Below are positions 51,365 to 60,351 of a stretch of DNA of 64,000 bases, in pieces (positions within the stretch are counted from its first letter, which is position 1; each line of letters starts with the position of its first letter). The stretch is taken from NCBI GenBank assembly GCA_020636445.1, contig JACJXV010000002.1:62001-126000 (forward strand). The letters run 5' to 3'. The notes below the pieces were generated by a model. It was not told the DNA's origin. It was given only the letters and a program-made list of their open reading frames with translations, and searched no databases. Made by a program: the position numbers and the translations under genes. This stretch comes from Lewinellaceae bacterium (GTDB lineage: Bacteria; Bacteroidota; Bacteroidia; Chitinophagales; Saprospiraceae).

Positions 51365-52768
51365 ATGCGTAAGCGTTTAAAGCAAAATCAGCCCAGGCAG
51401 TTAAGTCAATTGCTTGCTTACTGCCTGGGTCTGGCTCTTCTGCTGGGAGCCTGCGGCAAAGAGGAAATGGAGGTAACCCCCATTTCCCTTTTGTCGTTGA
51501 GCGCCAATGGTCTGACGCTTACCGATGGGGCTACCAATGTGCCCACCACGGCGTCCCTGGAGCTGACCTTTTCCGGAGCACTGGCGGCGGATAAATTTGC
51601 TGCCGCTGTTTCCCTGAATTCCCCCACCGGGAAGGTTCCGGTACAACTCAGCTATACCAATGCCAGTTCCAAAGCCATCATCAATGCCGGAACCCTGGCG
51701 TTTGGCACCCGCTATACCCTTCAGGTACCGGCAACGGTAATCGGGCAACGCGGGGAAACCCTGGATCGGGCGATTGCCATTACCTTTACCACCCAGGAAG
51801 AGGGGCCGGTAACTGAAATGGCACCCTGTGTGTCGGCCTCAGCCGATTGCCTGCAAACACTTTCCCTGGCTGGCAATAATGGAACCACTGCCACCTTTGA
51901 TTATTATAGCAGCTATCCCATTTTTTTGGAAAAAGCGCGGTGGGAAAAACTCCGCAGCGCGGTTGTGGTCGTTCATGGTCAGAATCGCGATGCACCGGAG
52001 TATTTCTCCTACATGATGGCCACTCTACGTCAGGAGAAACTGGAGAATAACACCATCCTGATTGCGCCCTTTTTCAAAAGCAGTGCGGAAGCAAAAGCCA
52101 ATGACCTGCAGTGGTCCACTTCAGGCTGGCGGGAAGGGCAGGGGGCAGCTACTACCAATGCGCCGATCAGTTCTTTTACGGTTATTGACCGCCTGATTGC
52201 GCAGTTGGCCAATAAAGATCGCTTTCCCGTTCTGGAGAAAATCATCATCACCGGACACTCTTCGGGGGCCTTGTTTACCCAGCTATATGCTGCTGCTAAT
52301 CGCGCAGAAAACAGCTATCCGGGCATTTCTTTTTCCTACGTGGTCGCCAATAGTCAGTATTTTTACTACCCGCTGGATCTTCGGTATAACGAAGGTTCCG
52401 GGCAGTTCTTTACCCCGACGAATTGTCCGGCATTCAATCGCTGGCCACTGGGATATACAGCCCCGCCTGCTTACCTGCAAGGGACACAGAAAGCCGATGT
52501 GGACCGCCAGTTAACCCAACGTGATGTGATTTACCTGCTGGGCAATGGTGGTGGCGCTGATGGTACGTTAAATACGACCGACTGTGAAGCCACCCTTCTG
52601 GGTTCTACCCGCTTCAAGCGTGGATCGAATATGTTCTTATTCCTCGAAACAAACTATGCAGCAACCCATAAAAGCCGCAAGGTGATCGTCAATGGCATTG
52701 GTCACGATGGCCAGGGTATGTACCAATCTCCCGAGTTCCGTACCCTGCTGAAAGGGCTGATGCCCTAG
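51365..52768 (+). CDS. Alpha/beta-hydrolase lipoprotein with Ig-like N-terminal domain
   Basis: The 467-aa lipoprotein has its lipobox at LLGAC (Cys30). A Big_5-type Ig-like domain follows (about 40-145), similar to that of the preceding gene. The alpha/beta-hydrolase domain has the oxyanion motif VVVHGQN and the nucleophile elbow GHSSGA (Ser299), with a final candidate His in GIGHDGQGMY. It is probably an esterase at the cell surface. It starts 6 bases after the upstream gene and is the last gene of the locus. Cys residues 155 and 162 may form a disulfide. Confidence 0.85.
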   Translation: MRKRLKQNQPRQLSQLLAYCLGLALLLGACGKEEMEVTPISLLSLSANGLTLTDGATNVPTTASLELTFSGALAADKFAAAVSLNSPTGKVPVQLSYTNASSKAIINAGTLAFGTRYTLQVPATVIGQRGETLDRAIAITFTTQEEGPVTEMAPCVSASADCLQTLSLAGNNGTTATFDYYSSYPIFLEKARWEKLRSAVVVVHGQNRDAPEYFSYMMATLRQEKLENNTILIAPFFKSSAEAKANDLQWSTSGWREGQGAATTNAPISSFTVIDRLIAQLANKDRFPVLEKIIITGHSSGALFTQLYAAANRAENSYPGISFSYVVANSQYFYYPLDLRYNEGSGQFFTPTNCPAFNRWPLGYTAPPAYLQGTQKADVDRQLTQRDVIYLLGNGGGADGTLNTTDCEATLLGSTRFKRGSNMFLFLETNYAATHKSRKVIVNGIGHDGQGMYQSPEFRTLLKGLMP

Positions 52769-53104
52769 GGGGCTAGTTACTGGTTACTCGTTAATCGTTC
52801 AGCGCAACTGGATTCCGACCCGCCGGAGGCGGGCAAGTTTCCAATTTCCAATTTCCAATTTCCGACCCGACGCAGTCGGGCAAGTTTCCTTCGCCCGCCG
52901 AAGCCCGCCATAGGCGGACAAGCTTGGCGTAGGCGGGTCATTTCTCATTTTTTACCCGCCTCAGGCGGGCTCATTCCCACTGCCCACATAGCGACGGGAA
53001 ATGGCTAACTAACCGAGTCTCATGAATTTAGGTCATGCTGGATTAAGTAAGTTGTGCTATATTGAATAGTATTTCTTATATCCAACGGGGTAATCCAAAC
53101 GACT
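52769..53104. repeat. Modular intergenic repeat block with GC-hairpin words
   Basis: The 336 bases contain GTTACTGGTTACTCGTTA, TTTCCAATTTCCAATTTCC (52838-52862), CCCGACGCAGTCGGG and the hairpins ACCCGCCGGAGGCGGG and CCCGCCTCAGGCGGG. The same words appear in other gaps. No gene is supported. The promoter of the next gene should lie in 53030-53100. Confidence 0.65.
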
Positions 53105-53692
53105 ATGCGTATATCTTGGATCTTTCTTAGGGTGCTGGGTACGCTGTTGGCCCTTGTTGCCTGCCAGCCAGAAAAACCACAGATTCAGCAAGGTGATAAT
53201 TTTACCAAGGTTGAACTGGACCTGGACAATACTACGCCAACCGTCATCATAGACCACTGCAGGTTGATTACTAATAATCCCGCGGTGGATAGTCTGGAAG
53301 CCCGGGCCGTGTTGGCTGTGAAACGAGGCCTGCCATTGGCTATGCAGGGCAAGGATAGTACCCTGTTCGAAACCATTCTTGCCAGTAATTTTTCCTTCAC
53401 ATCGGATTCAACCGAATTTTTTAATCGGAATGCCTATATCCAGGATCGAATCCACGGAACATGGACGATAGATACGGTTACCTATCAGAACTTAACCTTG
53501 CAGTTTCTACGGCCCGATTTGGGGCTGCTGACTTACAAAAACGTGTTAAGAGGTACTGACGATAAGGGGCAACCAGATCTGGAATATTATACCTGGGCTG
53601 ATATTTTTATCAAAGAAAATAAGCAGTGGAAATACCTGGTTGTCCATGGAATTGATTCCCGGGTTGAATACCCTTCATTGAACAAAGAGTAA
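53105..53692 (+). CDS. Lipoprotein with NTF2-like (DUF4440-type) domain
   Basis: The 195-aa lipoprotein has its lipobox at LVAC (Cys20). An NTF2-like fold occupies about residues 65-190: a helical start (AVKRGLPLAMQGKDSTLFETIL), then FSFTSDSTEFFNRNAYIQ and the strands DTVTYQNLTLQFLRPDLG and KQWKYLVVHG. Such domains act as small enzymes or binding subunits. The class C hydrolase gene begins 46 bases later. Confidence 0.7.
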   Translation: MRISWIFLRVLGTLLALVACQPEKPQIQQGDNFTKVELDLDNTTPTVIIDHCRLITNNPAVDSLEARAVLAVKRGLPLAMQGKDSTLFETILASNFSFTSDSTEFFNRNAYIQDRIHGTWTIDTVTYQNLTLQFLRPDLGLLTYKNVLRGTDDKGQPDLEYYTWADIFIKENKQWKYLVVHGIDSRVEYPSLNKE

Positions 53693-53738
53693 TGGGTTAG
53701 CCACTACTTTTACCCCTGGCTTTTAATCTCTCGTGCCT

Positions 53739-54833
53739 ATGAAATATACAGTGATTTTTTTATTTGTTTGCCTGGGGATAGGCCCGGTAGCTGCCCAGCG
53801 AAAGGCCGGGCATGCAGTCTCGAAGAAGGTCGATCAGTTTATGGCTGAAAAAATGAAGTCCCTGCAAATCCCCGGCGCTTCCTTAGCCGTTCTCCGCGAC
53901 GGGAAGATTATCCATACGCAGGGTTACGGAATGGCTAATCTGGAACACCAGGTTCCCGCTCAACCTGCGACCAATTATCTGATCGCCTCGGTGACCAAGT
54001 CTTTTACCGCAGTAGCGGCCATGATGCTCTGGGAAGGGGGATGGTTTCAACTCGATGACCCTATCGGGAAATATTTGGATAGCCTTCCCGAACATTGGAA
54101 TCCACTCACGATCCGGCAACTGATGAATCACACCTCGGGGATTCCATACAATCTGGAACTACCTCCTCCCTGCGATTTCGAATTCGACCCAGACCATTAT
54201 ACGCGGCAAAACTATTTGCAGGAGGTAGCTTGCCTTCCGCTCAACTTTCCTCCTGGTACAAAATGGGCCTACAGTGGAACTACTGGCTACACGTTACTCG
54301 GGATGCTCATTGAGAAGCTTTCCGGTCAATCCTACGGGGAATTCCTGCAACAACGCATTTTTCAACCCCTGGAGATGAGGGAGACGGGGATGATGGATAA
54401 TGACCATCTGATCCCAAATAGGGCTGATGGATACGCACTGGATGACACTGATGGGGTGGTACATAGTGACGTACTGGACCCGGTGGGGGAGTTCTCTTCC
54501 AGTGGTTTGCGTTCCACAGTGTTAGATTTGGCGAAATGGGATGCGGCCCTTTCCGACGGAAAATTGCTTTTGGCACCTACCTGGGAATTGATGTTTACGA
54601 ATGCACAGCTTTCTGACGGAACAGTTGTTCCTTCTTATGGACTAGGATTTGGCCTGACGCCCTACCAGGGGCACCGTAGGGTAGGCCATACCGGCGGAAC
54701 ACCTGGCTTCTCCGCTTCCTATAACCGGTTTATCGACGATGGGATTACGGTTATTCTTCTGGCGAATATTAATCATGAGGATTTTAATGTGCTCCAGTTG
54801 TCCAATGAGATAGCGGCTTTTTATTTTAAATAG
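53739..54833 (+). CDS. Beta-lactamase class C-like serine hydrolase
   Basis: The 364-aa secreted protein has a signal peptide (cleaved near VAAQ). The SxxK motif is Ser84-Val-Thr-Lys87 (IASVTKSF). The YxN motif is replaced by YSG (WAYSGTTGY) and KTG by HTG (GHTGGTPGF), as in many esterase or peptidase members of this family. True beta-lactamase activity is therefore not expected. An in-frame ATG two codons upstream (53733) is possible. Confidence 0.88.
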   Translation: MKYTVIFLFVCLGIGPVAAQRKAGHAVSKKVDQFMAEKMKSLQIPGASLAVLRDGKIIHTQGYGMANLEHQVPAQPATNYLIASVTKSFTAVAAMMLWEGGWFQLDDPIGKYLDSLPEHWNPLTIRQLMNHTSGIPYNLELPPPCDFEFDPDHYTRQNYLQEVACLPLNFPPGTKWAYSGTTGYTLLGMLIEKLSGQSYGEFLQQRIFQPLEMRETGMMDNDHLIPNRADGYALDDTDGVVHSDVLDPVGEFSSSGLRSTVLDLAKWDAALSDGKLLLAPTWELMFTNAQLSDGTVVPSYGLGFGLTPYQGHRRVGHTGGTPGFSASYNRFIDDGITVILLANINHEDFNVLQLSNEIAAFYFK

Positions 54834-54904
54834 AGCAGCTGAACCGAATGGGCCGTTGAAATAAAAAGCGGGACGCATAGCAGGTATGCGCCCCGATGGG
54901 ATTA

Positions 54905-55066
54905 TAAGTGATGGGACAATATTATCTATACCTTATTTCAGGTCCTTTTGGGCTTCCACTTCGTTAAAAAGACTCGCCGACGCGCTGCGTCGCCTGCGTT
55001 TTTTACCTTGTTGAACCCCAAAATTGCACTGAACAAAGCTTATACATAATAATGACCCATCACTTA
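54905..55066. mobile_element. 162-bp MITE-like element, copy A
   Basis: Perfect 11-bp terminal inverted repeats TAAGTGATGGG/CCCATCACTTA extend to about 26 bp with a few mismatches. The interior contains CTCGCCGACGCGCTGCGTCG. It is nearly identical to copy B at 63661-63823. No coding region. Confidence 0.85.
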
Positions 55067-55095
55067 AATGGATTATTGTCAAAAACAAAAACGGA

Positions 55096-55665
55096 TTATT
55101 CAGGGCAGCCAGAACTATTGCCGTCTCCGCGCAATAACGCTATCCAGGACAAGTCGGTGATGTCCATAGATAGGTTAGTAATCTCCTGTGGGCCGGTTCC
55201 ATTGGGATGCATAAACACCCAGGCAGGTTGGAAGGTAGCGTCAGGTTCGCGAAGCAGATACTTGCGGAACAGGACAATGTCCAGGGTGGTCAGCAGGGCA
55301 TTGTTGTTAATATCCATAGCCACAATGTTGGTTTCGGGGAGTTGCCGCAGGCCCAGGATGTGCTGTCTTGCGGCAACAGCATCGGTGATACTTATGGCCC
55401 GCAGATGTTGGCTCGTTGGTTGTAAAGCCGCCTGTAAGGAATAGTTGCCAGTGGCGGGCACACCTGTAAAAGAAAAGGTTCCGTTCGTATTGGTAAAGGT
55501 GGAATCGATCGCTGATCCATTTGCTTGACGTAGGGTAACGCTAGCGTTAGCCACCGGAGAACCATTAGTGCAACGGATCTGGCCACTGATTTCGTAACCG
55601 ACTTGAGCGGAGCTCCATGCGGGAAAGAGCAGGCAGAGTCCGAGGAAAAGAATATAGATACGCAT
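55096..55665 (-). CDS. Small secreted protein with dockerin-like module
   Basis: The 189-aa protein has a signal peptide (MRIYILFLGLCLLFPAW, cleaved near SSAQ). A carboxypeptidase-regulatory-like beta domain follows (SGQIRCTNGSPVANASVTLR), then a dockerin-type pair (SITDAVAARQHILGL and MDINNNALLTTLDIVLFR) with a third SMDITDLSWIALLRG. The start at 55665 is chosen because it gives the signal peptide. The gene begins 10 bases after the stop of the large multi-cohesin gene, so the two are one operon, and a dockerin-cohesin interaction between the products is possible. No T9SS tail is seen. Confidence 0.8.
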   Translation of the reverse strand: MRIYILFLGLCLLFPAWSSAQVGYEISGQIRCTNGSPVANASVTLRQANGSAIDSTFTNTNGTFSFTGVPATGNYSLQAALQPTSQHLRAISITDAVAARQHILGLRQLPETNIVAMDINNNALLTTLDIVLFRKYLLREPDATFQPAWVFMHPNGTGPQEITNLSMDITDLSWIALLRGDGNSSGCPE

Positions 55666-55675
55666 AACAGTAGGA

Positions 55676-58576
55676 TTATCGGATGATGGTGAATTTTTGT
55701 AAAAACCAGCCCTTAGGCGTGGTTGCCCGCAGCCAATACAGACCCGGGGGCAGACCGGATACCGGGATTCGTTCTTCCTGCTGGAGGGTAATCCGGTCGA
55801 GCCAAACACCATCGGCCCGGTAAATATCCAGTTGTTCCAGTGCGAAAGGTGATTCCAGGTGTAACCAATCCTGGGCAGGTTGCGGATAGAGTTTTAGCAT
55901 ATTCGCTGGCAGGACGTCCTCGGTTTTGGTTACCGTTCCTACTTTTGCTTCGGTTGGTGGAGCGGAAACGGGGAGTGAACGTTCATCGTAGTTGAGCAGG
56001 CGAATATCCGTTATCGAGAATGGGAGGGTATTCTCACCCCGATGTGCAAAAATGACATCCTCAATAGTTATCCCGACCCGGGCAATTGGGCCATACCCAG
56101 TAACTTCACGCCCATCAATACGGGTGAGCGCAATTTCCATCTTACCGTCACGAGGAAAATCACGTGCCATAACCAACAGGTCCGTACCTATCGTACCCAG
56201 CCAGGAATCTACCGCGCTGATCGCCGGCTGGCCTATTCGCACGGCATCGGCTGAATAGTGCAGTGTAAAGCCTAATCCGTAGACGCCGGTAGCGGGAAAT
56301 TCTTCTGTACCCAATACAATGGGCAGTGTAGTTTGTGTCCCGGGATAGAGTGTGTCCACCGCAACAAACAAAGGCGCCCCTGCCTGCCGAATTTCCGCGG
56401 TTTGTAAGGGTGTTGTTGGTGCGGGGTATTGTTGGGTCCAATTGGAATTAATGGCACTGGTATCGGTTGTGTTCAGCAGGCCGTCTCCATTGGTGTCGAT
56501 GTAGGCATAATCGACCAGGCGGTTAGGAGTCGTCCGTAACCAGGGGATAAAGGGTTGTGGCGTCCAGGCCGTACTGGCTTGTGGTCGGCGTGGTCCCTGG
56601 GCGGCAAAGGCTACGCCCAAAGGCAACAGGTCAAAATGGTTAACCTCGCCATCGAGATTGGTATCTCCAGGCCAGACACGGGGTACTAGGGTAATCGTTC
56701 CGGGGAGCCCGGTGACGGCCGGATTTTCCAAATTGCTGGTAACTAACTCGAGGGGCAATTCTTCGGAGGAGAAGGTTATTCGTGCATGACCGGTATCGGC
56801 CAGGGCGGTGTAGCAGACCGAGAAAAGGGTGGTAGTTGCCTCAATAAGTGTTCCCTGTGGGTTAGCGTTTTGCCAGGCAAAGTAAAGTGTTCCGCGCTGA
56901 GTTTGGGATGTGCCCCAGCTATTATCACCCGGGGTAATGAACCCGGGGATAATTTCCTGGAATGTAACCAGTTCAGGGTTCCAGTTTAGGGCAAACTGTA
57001 TGCCCGCAGCATCCGGAAAGGCATCGATAGTTACCGGTAAACAGGCTCGTTGTCCCTTTTGCACGAGAGCATTGCCAACGCTTACAGTTAAGGTATCTGA
57101 ACGGGTAACTCGCCCGTTGGAAAAAAGTAACGGCAGGGGTATGCTGTCGGTGCTTGTCGCGTAGCGGGGCACCAGTGCGTTGTTGATAGAGATCGTGGCG
57201 GGAGGAGGGGCAGTCACGAGGAAACACACTTCCAGCAAGTCGGTACCATCGGGTACGCTGATGCCAGAATCTCCATTTTGCCAGGCGAAGCCTAACAGGC
57301 CGGCCGCAGCCTCCTGCAAATTCCAGGAAAAATCATCCAATCCGGGTAGCTTATCCGAGGATGCCCAGTCCAGAAATTGCAACTGTGCTGCCGGCCATTC
57401 CAGGGAGAACTGGAGTTGGGCAATATCGGTAAATCCAAAAACCCGCAGGGGCAGGCAAACGGTGTCGCCAACCTGCGCATGGGTACTGCCGAGAATGAGT
57501 TGCAAGGGCAGCCCGGTGGTGTCGCAGTAAAGCAGTGGATCCAGCCCGCTTAAGCGATTGGTACAACCCTCACTATCCGTTACGGTAACGGAATAGGTTT
57601 CTGAAAACGTTCGGGTAGTAATACTACTGAAGAAATCCTGCTGCTCCGTTTTACCGGTCGACCAAACAAAAGTGTAGGGTCCAACTCCTTGAAAAGCTCC
57701 CACCGTGATTTCAACTTCCCGGTTATTGGTATTTCCCCGGCACAGGTAGGAAGGTACCAGGGTCAACAAACAGGAATCGGGGATAGTATCGGTGATTTTT
57801 CCTCCCACCTGGAATTGGGCCATCAGGCTTTCGCCGGCCATATCGCTCAGGGTAAGGGAATAGGCGCCGGGGACTAAGTCGTTAAGTATCGCACCGGCCG
57901 CTGCGAAGCTATTGGGGCCCGACCATTGATAAGTAAATGGTGGTGTTCCCTGCGCGGCTACTACCTGCACGCTGCCCCCTCTATCGGCACTACTTGCAAA
58001 TGCACAGGATTGGCTGATTACAATGGGTACTACCGGAGTACCACTCGGGAGTGCAGGGCGAACAGCTCCCTGAACCAATACTGGCGGGATGACTGCTGAT
58101 TCGTTTGCCAGTACGATCTCCAGTGGGGTTGGATTATTTGTAAACCTTACCGGAGCTGTTTCGGTAAACGAATCATCTACTGCGAATCCTACTGAAAACA
58201 GGATATGGTCATCGGGTACAGTGGCACCTTGCAGGGTAGAGAGGTCGTACCAGGAAAAGGAAAGACGTCCTGAATCGTTTATGGCCGGATTGATACCAAA
58301 GTTAGCGAGAGAGAGATCGGGAAGTCCGAAATCGCGTACGCCTACCAGGGTGAGGTGGCTGGTATCCCATTGCAAGCTTCCTTGCAAGCTCAGGATTTGC
58401 TGGAAAGACCGGGCCGTTACCGGCAGGTAAACCGTGTCATTCAGCGCAGCGAAACGGGATTCAATTGTCAGGGTTAGGCATTCCGGTGGCGATTCCTGCG
58501 CCGACAGCAGCAAGCTGTTCAGGAGTAGCGAAAGAACTAAGGCTAGCATTGTTTTCATGGGCACTGTTGTTTTCAT
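55676..58576 (-). CDS. Large T9SS-secreted protein with cohesin-like domains and double dockerin-like module
   Basis: The 966-aa protein has a signal peptide (MKTTVP start, cleaved near LLLSAQ). Cohesin-like beta sandwiches lie at about residues 30-175, 355-480, 490-625 and 720-870, with SprB/PKD-like segments between the first two (PPFTYQWSGPN, VGPYTFVWSTG). The WPGD double dockerin-like module is at 633-718 (WPGDTNLDGEVNHFDLLPLG, then DTNGDGLLNTTD). A T9SS C-terminal domain follows (LKLYPQPAQDWLHL, then LPPGLYWLR). The start at 58576 or 58558 is possible. It is followed by a small dockerin protein and is divergent from a 477-aa helical protein. It is probably a surface or matrix scaffold. 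Confidence 0.85.
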   Translation of the reverse strand: MKTTVPMKTMLALVLSLLLNSLLLSAQESPPECLTLTIESRFAALNDTVYLPVTARSFQQILSLQGSLQWDTSHLTLVGVRDFGLPDLSLANFGINPAINDSGRLSFSWYDLSTLQGATVPDDHILFSVGFAVDDSFTETAPVRFTNNPTPLEIVLANESAVIPPVLVQGAVRPALPSGTPVVPIVISQSCAFASSADRGGSVQVVAAQGTPPFTYQWSGPNSFAAAGAILNDLVPGAYSLTLSDMAGESLMAQFQVGGKITDTIPDSCLLTLVPSYLCRGNTNNREVEITVGAFQGVGPYTFVWSTGKTEQQDFFSSITTRTFSETYSVTVTDSEGCTNRLSGLDPLLYCDTTGLPLQLILGSTHAQVGDTVCLPLRVFGFTDIAQLQFSLEWPAAQLQFLDWASSDKLPGLDDFSWNLQEAAAGLLGFAWQNGDSGISVPDGTDLLEVCFLVTAPPPATISINNALVPRYATSTDSIPLPLLFSNGRVTRSDTLTVSVGNALVQKGQRACLPVTIDAFPDAAGIQFALNWNPELVTFQEIIPGFITPGDNSWGTSQTQRGTLYFAWQNANPQGTLIEATTTLFSVCYTALADTGHARITFSSEELPLELVTSNLENPAVTGLPGTITLVPRVWPGDTNLDGEVNHFDLLPLGVAFAAQGPRRPQASTAWTPQPFIPWLRTTPNRLVDYAYIDTNGDGLLNTTDTSAINSNWTQQYPAPTTPLQTAEIRQAGAPLFVAVDTLYPGTQTTLPIVLGTEEFPATGVYGLGFTLHYSADAVRIGQPAISAVDSWLGTIGTDLLVMARDFPRDGKMEIALTRIDGREVTGYGPIARVGITIEDVIFAHRGENTLPFSITDIRLLNYDERSLPVSAPPTEAKVGTVTKTEDVLPANMLKLYPQPAQDWLHLESPFALEQLDIYRADGVWLDRITLQQEERIPVSGLPPGLYWLRATTPKGWFLQKFTIIR

Positions 58577-58810
58577 GCCTACAAAACTAGGGTTACTAAT
58601 GCGCGATAAAAAGCACAATAATTGAATATTATAGCATTTTTATTTTAGTTTTCGTTTTTAAATAATTGATTAATAATAATTAATGAGAATAATTATAGAA
58701 ATTTTAATAAACGGCTATGCCTTAGAATGATTCTTATCGGAAGAATAAGTGAATTACTTACCGCCTTTTTAAGATAAATAGTATTCGAAAGATCTAAAGG
58801 TCCTTGCTTT
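58577..58810. promoter_or_regulatory. AT-rich divergent promoter region
   Basis: The region between the multi-cohesin gene and the helical protein gene is strongly A/T-rich, like the equivalent region at 19818-20120. I see no unambiguous promoter elements. Confidence 0.35.
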
Positions 58811-60244
58811 ATGGAGAAAACACGCTTAGTTAAAGCTTTACGTAGGTTGAATACCCGGGAGCGCACCCGCTTTTTGCGCTTGGTTGAATCCCCTTTTTTC
58901 AACGTGCAAGCAGATTTGTCCCGTTTGTTGGCGGAAATATTGGTATTTGCCCCGGAGTTTCAGCATTCTGCATTGACCAAAGCGGAGATGTACAAGCGGT
59001 TATTTCCCGGCGAACCCTATCAGGAATTGCGGTTCAATAATCTCGTTTCCGACTTACACCAGCTGCTTTACCGCTTTCTGGCTGAATTAAGTATGGAGCA
59101 GCGCCCGGTTACCCAGTATCAGTTTTTACTGGATACTTTGCTGGAGCGTGAGTGGCATGATTTGGCGCCACAAGCCCTACGACGTTACGCCCAATTGCAG
59201 GAGCAGGAGACGTTTCGGGGCGAAGAATATTTCCGCGATCAGTATATGCTGCACGATAAGCAGGACCGGTTATTGGTTGACCAGGAGAAGCGCTCGTATC
59301 AATCTTCGCTACAAGAAAAAAATAATGCACTGGATCGTTTTTACCATTTGGAAAAATTGCGGATTGCCTGCGATATGACCAGCCGGAACCGGGTCTTAAA
59401 TGCTGGATATACCTGTCCCTTTGTCGGGGATATCCTTGCTTTTTACACCCACAATGAGGAGGCCTTACTTGCGTCACCTATTTTGCGGGCCTACTTCCAG
59501 ACCTACCAATTACTTACCGCTGCGGAGAGCGATACTTATTTTAACAATCTCCGGGAGGATTTGAGCCAGTATCGGCGGCATTTTCCTGAGGAGGAACTGC
59601 GCAGTTTGTATAGTTATTTGCTTAACTATTGTGTTTGGCAGATCAATTCAGGGCGGACCCATTTTTACCAGGAAATCCTTCATATCTACAAGCGTCTGCT
59701 TGCCGAAGATCTACTTCTCAAGCAGGGCAACCTCTCCCAGTGGGCATATATCAATATTATTACCGCAGGGATTCGATTACAGGATTATTCCTGGACGGAG
59801 GAATTTATCCAAACATACCGGGACACTCTATTACCACAAGTACGCGAAAGCGTTTATACGTATAACCTGGCCAATCTTTACCTGGAACAGGGGGATTACG
59901 GAAGAGCCCTGGCGCAGTTGCAGGAAGTTGAATTTACGGATGCCTACTACCATCTGGCCGCTAAGATTATTCAATTAAAATGTTATTTCATTCTGGAGGA
60001 ATCTGAGGCACTTTATTCCTTACTGAGTGCTACTCTTGGCTTCATTCGACGTAATCGGCAGTTATCGGAATACCAAAAGCAGTCCAATAAACGGTTTGTG
60101 CAGTGGTTACGCAAATTATACCAATGGAAAACAATGCCAGCCGGCGCTGGTGGCCAAGGGCCTGGTTCGGCGCATTGGCGGCAAACCCTGGAATCAGAAC
60201 CCGTTCTCGCCAATAAGCAATGGCTGTTGGCGCAAATGGCATAG
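58811..60244 (+). CDS. ~477-aa helical (TPR-like) protein, paralogue of the 20121-21533 gene
   Basis: The 477-aa cytoplasmic protein is wholly helical, with no signal peptide. It shares with the 20121 gene product the start motif RTRFLRLVESPFFNVQ, then KRLFPGEPYQELRFNNL, a central segment with FYHLEKLRIACDMTSRNRV, and C-terminal TPR-like pairs (YNLANLYLEQGDYGRALAQL, AKIIQLKCYFILEESEALYS). It is divergent from the large T9SS protein with the WPGD module, repeating the arrangement at 18.7-21.5 kb. Function is unknown. Confidence 0.75.
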   Translation: MEKTRLVKALRRLNTRERTRFLRLVESPFFNVQADLSRLLAEILVFAPEFQHSALTKAEMYKRLFPGEPYQELRFNNLVSDLHQLLYRFLAELSMEQRPVTQYQFLLDTLLEREWHDLAPQALRRYAQLQEQETFRGEEYFRDQYMLHDKQDRLLVDQEKRSYQSSLQEKNNALDRFYHLEKLRIACDMTSRNRVLNAGYTCPFVGDILAFYTHNEEALLASPILRAYFQTYQLLTAAESDTYFNNLREDLSQYRRHFPEEELRSLYSYLLNYCVWQINSGRTHFYQEILHIYKRLLAEDLLLKQGNLSQWAYINIITAGIRLQDYSWTEEFIQTYRDTLLPQVRESVYTYNLANLYLEQGDYGRALAQLQEVEFTDAYYHLAAKIIQLKCYFILEESEALYSLLSATLGFIRRNRQLSEYQKQSNKRFVQWLRKLYQWKTMPAGAGGQGPGSAHWRQTLESEPVLANKQWLLAQMA

Positions 60245-60351
60245 ACAGCGTATTTACGGCTGCGTCCTTCACGAAAATAACTGGTCGCAGGTAGCAGATT
60301 ATGAATTTTTCGTATTTTATAGCTGAGTACTCACTATTTAATTAGCTGCCA

